Shown here one piece after another: positions 1-5,645 of a DNA stretch of 9,248 bases. This DNA comes from CAZEFK01 sp964511405 (GTDB lineage Bacteria > Pseudomonadota > Alphaproteobacteria > Elsterales > Elsteraceae): assembly GCA_964511405.1 (NCBI GenBank), contig CAZEFK010000256.1, forward strand, positions 1 through 9,248. Direction: 5' to 3'. The translations under genes were made by a program, and so were the position numbers. A model generated the notes under the pieces. That model made no database searches, was not told the DNA's origin, and saw only the letters and a list, made by a program, of their open reading frames with translations. Numbering within the stretch: position 1 is the first letter of the stretch; each line of letters begins with the position of its first letter.

Positions 1-255
1 GTCGCGGTCGGACAGGGTCGTGAGCTCCTGGCCCTGGAACCGGATCGAGCCGCCGGTGACGCGGCCGATCTTGGGCGGCAGCAGGCGCAGCACCGACAGC
101 GCCGTGACGCTCTTGCCGCAGCCCGATTCGCCAACCACGCCCAGGGTCTCGCCGCGGTCGATCGACAGGCTGACCCCGTCGACGGCGCGCACCACGCCGT
201 CGCGGGTGAAGAACCGGGTCTCCAGGCCGTCGATGGTCAGGATCGGTTCGGTCAT
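1..255 (-). CDS. Dipeptide/oligopeptide ABC transporter ATP-binding protein (DppD/OppD type), 3' part missing
   Basis: This is the N-terminal 85 residues of a cytoplasmic ATPase that would power the peptide-type importer encoded just upstream; the rest lies beyond the left edge. The Walker A motif GESGCGKS is at residues 42-49. It is preceded by the usual first strands (residues 5-40, including RAVDGVSLSI), and GGSIRFQGQEL follows at 68-78, as in DppD/OppD proteins. Walker B and the signature motif lie outside the window. The ATG directly abuts the TAG stop of the DppC-type gene with no gap, so translation is probably coupled. A DppF-type second ATPase, or a fused double ATPase, may follow outside the window. 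The family assignment is secure. Substrate is unknown, so no gene symbol is given. Confidence 0.93.
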   Translation of the reverse strand, partial: MTEPILTIDGLETRFFTRDGVVRAVDGVSLSIDRGETLGVVGESGCGKSVTALSVLRLLPPKIGRVTGGSIRFQGQELTTLSDRD

Positions 256-1128
256 CTACAGCCGCCGCGACAGCCGCGGGTCGAGGCGGTCGCGCAGGCC
301 GTCGCCCAGCAGGTTGATGCCCAGCACCGTGATCGCCAGGCAGGCGCCCGGAAAGAAGATGGTCCAGGGCGCGACCTGGAAGAAGCTGCGCCCCCCGGCG
401 ATCATGTTGCCCCAACTCGGCACCTCGGGCGGCGTGCCGGCGCCCAGGAAGCTCAGCGCCGCCTCCACCAGCACCGCCGAACCCGCGACATAGGTCGCCT
501 GCACGGTCAGCGGCGCCAGGGTGTTGGGCAGGATGTGCCGCCACAGGATCTTGACCGGCCGGGCGCCGCCAGCGACCGCGGCGGCGACGTAGGGCTGGGT
601 GCGGATGGTCAGCACCAGGCTGCGCACCAGCCGGACCACCCGCGGGATCTCGGGCAGGGTGATGGCGGCCACCACGGTGCCGACATTGGGCCGGGTCACC
701 GCGATCAGGGCGATGGCCAGCAGGATCGCCGGGATGGCCATGAAGCCGTCCATGAAGCGCATGATCACGGCGTCGGCGCGCCTGGCATAGCCGGCGACCA
801 GGCCTAGCGCCAGGCCGATGGCCACGCTCAGCACCGCCACCGACAGCCCGACCTCGAGCGAGACCTGGGCGCCGAACACTGTGCGGTTGTAGACATCGCG
901 ACCCAGATTGTCGGTGCCGAACCAGAACTGGGCCGACGGCGGCTTGAGGCGGTTGGCCGGGCGAAAGCCGATCGGGTCGCCGGCCAGCAGCGGCGCCGCC
1001 AGCGCCATCAGCACCATGACCAGGATCATGGCGCCACCCAGCGTCAGCTGGGGATGGCGGCGGATCCAGCGCCAGACGCCGGTCCGGGCCCGGGCCGGCG
1101 GGACGGCGTCGGCGGTGGCGGCGGTCAT
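256..1128 (-). CDS. Dipeptide/oligopeptide ABC transporter permease, DppC/OppC type
   Basis: This 290-aa inner-membrane subunit forms half of the translocation pore of a peptide-type importer. An N-terminal cytoplasmic tail is followed by TM1 at about 28-49. A periplasmic loop carries the family motif GTDNLGRDVYNR (71-82). Further membrane segments lie near 91-114, 128-146, 150-170, 205-226 and 255-276. The ATPase-contacting EAA loop spans about 180-207, ending RHILPNTLAPL. Its usual Glu is replaced, reading VAAAVAGGA. The start was chosen at the ATG overlapping the DppB-type stop (ATGA, 4-nt overlap). No strong Shine-Dalgarno precedes it, so coupling is likely. The reading frame stays open further upstream, but only as a shadow inside the DppB-type gene. 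Length fits the family. The transported solute is not identifiable. Confidence 0.95.
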   Translation of the reverse strand: MTAATADAVPPARARTGVWRWIRRHPQLTLGGAMILVMVLMALAAPLLAGDPIGFRPANRLKPPSAQFWFGTDNLGRDVYNRTVFGAQVSLEVGLSVAVLSVAIGLALGLVAGYARRADAVIMRFMDGFMAIPAILLAIALIAVTRPNVGTVVAAITLPEIPRVVRLVRSLVLTIRTQPYVAAAVAGGARPVKILWRHILPNTLAPLTVQATYVAGSAVLVEAALSFLGAGTPPEVPSWGNMIAGGRSFFQVAPWTIFFPGACLAITVLGINLLGDGLRDRLDPRLSRRL

Positions 1129-2066
1129 CCGCGGATCCGCGGGTCGATCAGCGCATAGGTCATGTCGATGCCCAGGTTGATCACGACATAGACGCCCGAG
1201 AACAGCAGGATCACCCCCTGGATGATCGGGTAGTCGCGCTTGAGGATGGCGTCGACCACCAGGCGGCCGATGCCGGGCAGGTTGAACACGGTTTCGGTGA
1301 TCACGACACCGCCGATCAGGAGCGCGATGCCGATGCCGATCACGGTGACGATCGGCACCGCGGCGTTGCGCAGGGCATGGTGCAGCAGCAGCGGCCCGGT
1401 CGTGACGCCCTTGGCCCGCGCCGTGCGCATGTAGTCCTCGGCCAGCACCTCGAGCATGCTGGCCCGGGTGATGCGGGCGATCAGCGCGACATAGGCCAGC
1501 CCCAGCGTGGCGCTGGGCAGGATCAGCGAGCGCAGGCACGGCCACAGGCCCTGGGCCAGGGGCACGTAGCCCTGGACCGGCAGCCAGTGCAGCGTGATCG
1601 CGAACAGCCAGGCCAAGGCATAGCCGACCACGAAGGTCGGCACCGAGAATCCCGCGACCGCCAGCAGCATGACGCCCAGGTCGATGAGGCTGCCGGCGCG
1701 CCAGGCGGCCAGGATGCCGAGGGTGACGGCGACCACGGCCGAGACCGTGAGCGTGGTGGCGGCCAGCATCGCCGTCGGTTCCAGGCGCTGGCCGATCAGG
1801 TGCAACACCGGCTGGTTGGAGAAGATCGACTGGCCGAGATCGCCCGACAGGATCCGCCCGACCCACAGCACGAACTGCTCGACCAGGGGCCGGTCGAGGC
1901 CGAGGCGCACCCGGATCGCGGCGACGTCGGCGGGCGACGCGGTGTCGCCCGCGATCAGCGCCGCCGGGTCGCCCGGTGCCAGATGCACCAGCAGGAACAC
2001 GATCACGGCGACCACGGCCATGACCGGAACCGCCGACAGCAGGCGTTTCAGAAGATGCGTGGCCAT
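1125..2066 (-). CDS. Dipeptide/oligopeptide ABC transporter permease, DppB/OppB type
   Basis: This 313-aa inner-membrane permease pairs with the DppC-type subunit. TM1 is at about 9-30, followed by the characteristic HLAPGDPA (28-35). A long periplasmic region follows, with LGLDRPLVEQF at 55-65 and SGDLGQS at 74-80. Five more membrane segments lie near 98-122, 131-156, 180-199, 236-259 and 282-306. The EAA-type loop DYMRTARAKG is at 211-220, followed by LRNAAVP. TETVFNLPGIGRLVVDAI (258-275) and the terminal YALIDPRIRG are typical of the family. A GGAAGG stretch lies about 13 nt before the ATG, a somewhat long spacing. The gene follows the binding-protein gene by 24 nt and overlaps the next permease by 4 nt. 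Confidence 0.96.
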   Translation of the reverse strand: MATHLLKRLLSAVPVMAVVAVIVFLLVHLAPGDPAALIAGDTASPADVAAIRVRLGLDRPLVEQFVLWVGRILSGDLGQSIFSNQPVLHLIGQRLEPTAMLAATTLTVSAVVAVTLGILAAWRAGSLIDLGVMLLAVAGFSVPTFVVGYALAWLFAITLHWLPVQGYVPLAQGLWPCLRSLILPSATLGLAYVALIARITRASMLEVLAEDYMRTARAKGVTTGPLLLHHALRNAAVPIVTVIGIGIALLIGGVVITETVFNLPGIGRLVVDAILKRDYPIIQGVILLFSGVYVVINLGIDMTYALIDPRIRG

Positions 2067-2090
2067 GCCGTCAGCGAGACCTTCCGGGCA

Positions 2091-3680
2091 CTATTTCTTT
2101 TCGACGTTCCAGAAGGCGACCACCTCCGGCATCTTCAGGAATCCCGAGAGGTTCTTGCGGTAGGCGACCGGTGCCACCCACTGGCCCCAGATCCCGTGCA
2201 GCACGAACTCATAGGCGTTGTCCTGGATCTCCCGGGCGATCGCCTTGCGCTCCTCGATGGTCGCGGCGTTCGCCCACTTTTCGCGCAGCTCTTCGTGCTT
2301 GGCATTGGATGGCCAGCCGAACCAGCCTTTTTCGCCATTGGCGGCCATGCCGACGAACGATACCGGGTTCTGCACCGCGTCGGTACCGGCCGAGGTCAGG
2401 AAGATGTTCCAGCCGCCCTGGTCGACCGGCGCTTTGTTGGCACGCCGGGTGACCACGCCGCCCCAGTCGGACACCGCCAGTTGGGCGTTGACCCCGGCCG
2501 AGCGCAGTGCCTGCGCCGTGACCAGGGCCGCGTTGCTGAACCAGGCATAATCGGTCGGCTGCAGGATCACGACGGGCCGGCCGTCATAGCCGGCTTCCTT
2601 GAACAGCTGCTTGGCCTTCTCGACGTCGTGGTGGTGCAGCCACTCGGTGTGGACGTCGGACTCCATGGGCGTGCCGCAGCCGAACAAGGCGCCGCAGACC
2701 TTGTAGTAGTTCGGGTCGCCGATCGCCGCCTGGAGATAGTCCTCCTGGTTGATCAGCATCAGCATCGCCTGGCGCGCCTTGACGTTGTCGAACGGCGGCT
2801 GCAGGTGGTTCATCCTCAGCAGGCCCTGGAGTCCCAGGGGATTGATCGCCTCCACCGTGATGTCCGGCGACGCCTTGAGGGTCGGCAGCATGTCGGTCGA
2901 GGGCGTCTCGTAGAAGTCGATCTCGTTGTTGAGCAGGGCCGAGGCCGCCGTCTGCGGGTCGCTGATCACGTCCCATTCGACGCGGTCGACCTTGACCACC
3001 TTGCCGCCGGCCATGCCGCTCGCCGGCTCCTTGCGCGGGATGTAGTCGGGGTTCTTCTCGTAGACGATCTTGCTGCCCGGCACCCACTCGGACGCCACGA
3101 AGCGGAACGGCCCGGACCCCACGACCTCCTTGATCTGCTGGTTGGGGTCGGTCGCCGCATCCTTCTCGCGCATCATGAAGGCGATCGGCGTGGCGAGCTT
3201 GGCCAGGCTGTCGATCACCAGGCCGAAGGGCACGTTCAGGATCAGCCGGAAGGTCTTGTCGTCGACGACCTCCAGCGCCTTGGCCTTGCTCATCAGCATC
3301 TGGCCGGCGCCGTCGCGGGCCGCCCAGCGCTTCAGCGACGCCACGCAGTCCCGGGATGTGACCGGTGCGCCGTCATGCCACTTCAGCCCGTCGCGCAGGG
3401 TGAAGGTGTAGGTCAGGCGGTCGTCGCTGACGGTCCATTTGTCGACCATCTGCGGCTGCGGCACCAGATGCTCGTCGTAGCCGAACAGCGTGTCGTAGAC
3501 CATGGCGCCGTGATACGCGGTGATGTTGGCCGTCGTGAAGATGGGATCCAGGACCTTCAGGTCGGCCTGCATGGCCGCCCGGATGACCTTGGGCGACCCT
3601 TGCGCCGCCGCCGGGCCGGCGGCTGCCAGGGCGGCAAGGGCGCCCGCCGCCACGATCACGCGTCCGAAACGACCGATCAT
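2091..3680 (-). CDS. Periplasmic peptide-type solute-binding protein (SBP_bac_5 family)
   Basis: This 529-aa extracytoplasmic receptor delivers solute to the DppB/DppC-type permeases encoded downstream. A Sec signal peptide covers about residues 1-26: MIGRFGR, an Ala-rich hydrophobic core, and predicted cleavage after AAA before Q27. SBP_bac_5 hallmarks are TLRDGLKWHDGAPVTSRD (94-111), VGSGPFRF (187-194), ALLNNEIDFYETP (248-260) and a C-terminal half with KQLFKEAGYDG (357-367). Mature-region cysteines are C112, C329 and C335; the last two sit in VCGALFGCG and could form a disulfide. The frame is open to 3896, but the ATG at 3680 is chosen because it begins the signal peptide and is preceded by a purine-rich GGGGGAAAAG. 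It is the first gene of the minus-strand operon. Peptides, glutathione or another SBP_bac_5 ligand are all possible. Confidence 0.95.
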   Translation of the reverse strand: MIGRFGRVIVAAGALAALAAAGPAAAQGSPKVIRAAMQADLKVLDPIFTTANITAYHGAMVYDTLFGYDEHLVPQPQMVDKWTVSDDRLTYTFTLRDGLKWHDGAPVTSRDCVASLKRWAARDGAGQMLMSKAKALEVVDDKTFRLILNVPFGLVIDSLAKLATPIAFMMREKDAATDPNQQIKEVVGSGPFRFVASEWVPGSKIVYEKNPDYIPRKEPASGMAGGKVVKVDRVEWDVISDPQTAASALLNNEIDFYETPSTDMLPTLKASPDITVEAINPLGLQGLLRMNHLQPPFDNVKARQAMLMLINQEDYLQAAIGDPNYYKVCGALFGCGTPMESDVHTEWLHHHDVEKAKQLFKEAGYDGRPVVILQPTDYAWFSNAALVTAQALRSAGVNAQLAVSDWGGVVTRRANKAPVDQGGWNIFLTSAGTDAVQNPVSFVGMAANGEKGWFGWPSNAKHEELREKWANAATIEERKAIAREIQDNAYEFVLHGIWGQWVAPVAYRKNLSGFLKMPEVVAFWNVEKK

Positions 3681-3768
3681 CGACTTTTCCCCCGCGTTTC
3701 TGTCCCGTTGCCCACAGGTTAGGCACAATCCCGCCGACGCCGCCACGGCTTCCGGTCGAACGGCCGCG

Positions 3769-3797
3769 TTGACGACCCCGCCGGCCCGGCCGATGAT
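3769..3797 (+). promoter_or_regulatory. Candidate sigma-70-like promoter for the small exported protein gene
   Basis: TTGACG (3769-3774) lies 17 nt before GATGAT (3792-3797). These match the -35 and -10 consensus at 5 of 6 and 4 of 6 positions. Transcription would start around 3804, only a few bases before the ATG at 3808, so the mRNA would be nearly leaderless. This fits the absence of a visible Shine-Dalgarno there. The site lies in the 127-nt divergent region between the minus-strand peptide-import operon and the plus-strand pair. Chance matches of this quality are common, so the call is tentative. Confidence 0.3.
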
Positions 3798-3807
3798 CCC
3801 GGCCGCG

Positions 3808-4188
3808 ATGCCTCGGTTCCCGTTTCCCGGCCCATCGGCGGCCCTGGCCCTGGTCTTGACCCTGGCAGGGACCACCGCCAGCGCCCAGACGACCAAGCAA
3901 GAACTGATCCAGCTGAGCCAGCAGCTGGCGACGGAGTGGGGTCAGGTCTATCAGCTCAGCATCAATTGCCATCAGGCCGAGCCGGCGCTGGAGCCGACCA
4001 ATGCGGTCGGCTTCTTCGGCCGCTACCTGCCGCCCGAGGACACCAAGCTGGTGCTCGACGCCTTCGCCAAGGGCAGCACGCCCTTGCGCGGGGTAAGCTG
4101 CAGCACGCTCGATCTCGACAACGGCATGGCCGGGTTCAAGCGCGATGCGTCGAGCTACCAAGTGTTCGCCGCCCCGTTCCGGCATTGA
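3808..4188 (+). CDS. Small exported (periplasmic) protein of unknown function
   Basis: I do not recognise this 126-aa protein. A clear Sec-type signal peptide spans residues 1-26: basic MPR, hydrophobic AALALVLTLAG, and an ASA cleavage site before Q27. The mature part is about 100 residues, soluble-looking and without membrane segments. It has an amphipathic N-terminal stretch (about 29-52) and exactly two cysteines (C54 in INCHQ, C98 in VSCST) that could form one disulfide in the periplasm. Residues 66-90 contain VGFFGRYLPPEDTKLVLDAF. The start is uncertain: an in-frame ATG at 3793 would add five residues, and neither ATG has a clear ribosome binding site. The ATG at 3808 gives the cleaner signal peptide. 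The stop overlaps the TTG start of the DUF2272 lipoprotein gene, so the two probably form a coupled pair acting in the envelope. It starts divergently from the peptide-import operon. Confidence 0.75.
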   Translation: MPRFPFPGPSAALALVLTLAGTTASAQTTKQELIQLSQQLATEWGQVYQLSINCHQAEPALEPTNAVGFFGRYLPPEDTKLVLDAFAKGSTPLRGVSCSTLDLDNGMAGFKRDASSYQVFAAPFRH

Positions 4189-4982
4189 GTCGCGCGCGCT
4201 GGAGCGCCGCGCTGGCCGCGGCGCTGGCCCTGGCCGGCTGCGCGCAGCCTCCGCCGCCGCCCGACCTGTTCGTGCCGGAGTTCGCGCGCCGTCCGTACGA
4301 GCCGTTCTCGCGGACCGCCGCGGTTGCCATTGCGTTGCGCGAGTGGCGGCTGTTCGGCCAGCCGGTCGACGACGCCGCGCCGGGGACCGAGCCCGCGGCG
4401 ACCGGCGACGACAAGCCCGAGCGTGCCGCCGGGCTGTGGCAACGGGTCGGTGAATATTGGTGGCTGGGGTTGGATGCCGGCCGGCCCGAGCGCGCCTGGA
4501 CCGGCAAGCACGACCAGCTGGGCCGGGTTTTCGCGCCCCAGGACGACGCTACCTACGCCTGGTCGGCGGCGTTCATTTCCTATGTCATGCGGATCGCCGG
4601 AGCGGGCCGGCGCTTTCCCTACTCGCCGTCGCACTCGGACTACATCAACCGGGCGCGGGCGGCGCCGGCGGGAACGGTGCTGACGGCGGAGCCCTTGACC
4701 CGCTACGCGCCCGAGCTCGGCGATTTGATCTGCCAGGGCCGCGGCGCGGGCCGCGACCTGCGCTTCGAGGACCTGCCGGCCGGGCATTTCCCGGCCCATT
4801 GCGACATCGTGGTGGACCGCCAGCCGGGGCAGATCGCGGCCGTCGGCGGCAATGTCGACGATGCCGTGACCCTGAAGCATGTCCCGGTCGCCCCGGACGG
4901 CCTGATGGCCGGCCCCGACGGGCGGCCGCTGGACAGCCGCTATCCCTGGTTCGTGGTCCTGCGGGTCAACTACGATCTCTGA
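4185..4982 (+). CDS. DUF2272 domain lipoprotein
   Basis: This is a 265-aa predicted lipoprotein. The TTG start at 4185 sits in the previous gene's stop (TTGA), and no in-frame ATG or GTG nearby would keep the signal peptide. The n-region MSRARW and an Ala/Leu core lead to lipobox LAGC, with C19 as the lipidated residue, followed by a Pro-rich linker (22-26). The domain recognised as DUF2272 spans about 40-262. It contains YAWSAAFISYVMR (124-136), FPYSPSHSDYINRA (144-157), ELGDLICQGR (177-186), HCDIVV (205-210), VGGNVDDAVT (220-229) and a terminal WFVVLRVNY. The biochemical function is not established. The order of W-S-A-A-F, G-D-L-x-C and H-C-D-I-V blocks loosely resembles NlpC/P60- or CHAP-like folds, with Ser where those have catalytic Cys; that is my inference from pattern only. 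With the small exported protein it suggests a cell-envelope role. Confidence 0.85.
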   Translation: MSRARWSAALAAALALAGCAQPPPPPDLFVPEFARRPYEPFSRTAAVAIALREWRLFGQPVDDAAPGTEPAATGDDKPERAAGLWQRVGEYWWLGLDAGRPERAWTGKHDQLGRVFAPQDDATYAWSAAFISYVMRIAGAGRRFPYSPSHSDYINRARAAPAGTVLTAEPLTRYAPELGDLICQGRGAGRDLRFEDLPAGHFPAHCDIVVDRQPGQIAAVGGNVDDAVTLKHVPVAPDGLMAGPDGRPLDSRYPWFVVLRVNYDL

Positions 4983-5012
4983 GCCCGGCCGCCAGGATCG
5001 GGACGGCCGGGC
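4983..5012. terminator. GC-rich hairpin between convergent genes
   Basis: A perfect 9-bp inverted repeat (GCCCGGCCG at 4983-4991, CGGCCGGGC at 5004-5012) encloses a 12-nt loop. It begins directly after the DUF2272 gene stop and ends 6 nt before the stop of the opposing 98-aa gene. The position suggests a terminator serving both directions. No T-tract follows on either strand, so it could equally be an mRNA 3'-end stabilising stem or a weak terminator. Confidence 0.45.
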
Positions 5013-5018
5013 AGCCGC

Positions 5019-5315
5019 TCAGGTCGCGACCTTGTTGACCAGGCGCGGGACGTTGCCACTCACGGGCAGCGCAGACCGGTAGCCGTCGGGGATGGTGTAG
5101 AGCACGCGCGACGAATCGGTCGACACCACCGCGACGAACGTGTTCAGACCCACACTCCCCATCGCGATGCTGGTGGGGGTCGCTGTCGGACCGGCCGCCG
5201 GCTTGTCGGCGCTCGCCGCCGGGACAGCCGCGCTTGGCCGGTCGACCGGGGGTGACGGTGCCGTCTGGTTGGCCAGGACGGACAGAGCCGAGGAGTCCAC
5301 CGTGGAAAGGGTCAT
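5019..5315 (-). CDS. Hypothetical 98-aa protein with Ala/Pro/Ser-rich N-terminal half
   Basis: I do not recognise this protein. Residues 1-18 are polar/hydrophobic (MTLSTVDSSALSVLANQT). Residues 19-50 are low-complexity Ala/Pro/Ser/Thr and probably disordered. Residues 51-98 look more structured, with VGLNTFVAVVSTDSSRVLYT and PDGYRSALPVSGN, and end in NKVAT. There is no obvious signal peptide, membrane segment, Cys or Trp. A weak GGGA lies about 11 nt before the ATG. The gene points toward the DUF2272 gene and away from the Liv operon, so it appears to be transcribed alone from the 330-nt region on its right. Support for coding is the intact frame between a hairpin and an intergenic region, plus the composition change across the protein. 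In this GC content a chance ORF of this size is possible. Confidence 0.55.
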   Translation of the reverse strand: MTLSTVDSSALSVLANQTAPSPPVDRPSAAVPAASADKPAAGPTATPTSIAMGSVGLNTFVAVVSTDSSRVLYTIPDGYRSALPVSGNVPRLVNKVAT

Positions 5316-5327
5316 CGTCCAGATCCC

Positions 5328-5347
5328 TTATCTGATGTTTTATCTGA
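5328..5347. repeat. Tandem direct repeat TTATCTGA x2, with a third partial copy at 5534
   Basis: TTATCTGA occurs at 5328-5335 and again at 5340-5347, a 12-nt period. TATCTGA recurs at 5534-5540 directly before the TTGACA. The tandem pair sits 13-32 nt upstream of the ATG of the minus-strand 98-aa gene, and the third copy sits about 105 nt upstream of the Liv-type binding protein. The spacing is compatible with regulator half-sites, but chance repeats in an AT-rich stretch cannot be excluded. Confidence 0.4.
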
Positions 5348-5410
5348 CAGTTGCCTTTTGGCCTTCATATCATCACGCAGGAGTTAACAGTTCGCAAGCC
5401 GTTCGGTTGC

Positions 5411-5612
5411 CGGGCGCTGCGACATGCTGCATGGCGGCGATTCGACCGGCCGATCGGCCCGGTCTGGCGCGGACCCTCCGGGATCGGGGGTGGCGCGTGA
5501 CCGCCCGAACTAAATCGTCTGCCAACCGCCGTCTATCTGATTGACAATACGTGATTGCCGGGCGGCCCGCCCTCGGGCATGTTTGCACTCAAACTTGGCG
5601 CGGGCGCTGCGA
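5411..5612. repeat. 12-nt direct repeat pair (5411-5422 and 5601-5612)
   Basis: CGGGCGCTGCGA is present exactly at both ends of this interval, 190 nt apart. Both copies lie in the same non-coding region, and the second is about 34 nt before the ATG of the Liv-type binding protein. The flanks diverge immediately, so the copies look like short binding sites or coincidence and not remnants of a larger duplication. Confidence 0.35.
5444..5464. repeat. Imperfect inverted repeat
   Basis: Arms GACCGGCCGA (5444-5453) and TCGGCCCGGTC (5454-5464) are complementary except for one bulged base, around the central palindrome CCGATCGG. It lies mid-way in the divergent intergenic region, where an operator could sit. 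In GC-rich DNA such palindromes are frequent, so function is unproven. Confidence 0.3.
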
Positions 5613-5632
5613 TACCGCGCGTGTGGCCTTTT

Positions 5633-5640
5633 GGGAGGAG
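5633..5640 (+). promoter_or_regulatory. Strong Shine-Dalgarno fixing the Liv-type binding protein start
   Basis: GGGAGGAG ends 5 nt before the ATG at 5646. It is the clearest ribosome binding site in the window. It decides the start over the open frame that continues upstream to 5541, because the chosen ATG also begins the Tat signal peptide. Confidence 0.8.
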
Positions 5641-5645
5641 AGCGG

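Larger units (their letters stand above)
5316..5645. other. 330-nt divergent intergenic region
   Basis: No gene is supported here. The segment separates the start of the 98-aa gene (minus) from the Liv-type operon (plus), so it should hold the promoters of both. Its first 80 nt and the stretch 5505-5555 are AT-richer than the surroundings. It contains direct repeats of TATCTGA, a 12-nt direct repeat, an imperfect inverted repeat, and a consensus -35-like TTGACA at 5541-5546. That TTGACA lies inside the small palindrome ATTG-A-CAAT and has no -10 box at 16-18 nt. No riboswitch-like or tRNA-like fold was evident to me. Confidence 0.6.

Noticed and set aside
1377..3722. 781-codon open frame on the plus strand, antisense to the peptide-import genes
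   Set aside because: It is rich in Arg/Gln/His/Asp and has no domain. It is the mirror frame of well-recognised DppB-type and binding-protein genes, as expected in GC-rich DNA with few stop codons.
3681..3896. N-terminal extension of the peptide-type binding protein
   Set aside because: It would place 72 Arg/Gly/Ala-rich residues before an obvious Sec signal peptide and overlap the divergent gene.
3936..4184. Upstream in-frame extension of the DUF2272 gene
   Set aside because: It overlaps the small exported protein gene in another frame and would bury the lipoprotein signal peptide. The TTG at 4185 restores a proper signal peptide and lipobox.
5541..5569. TTGACA as the promoter of the Liv-type operon
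   Set aside because: The -35 match is perfect, but positions 16-18 nt downstream are all G/C with no -10-like box. It is mentioned only as part of the intergenic region.
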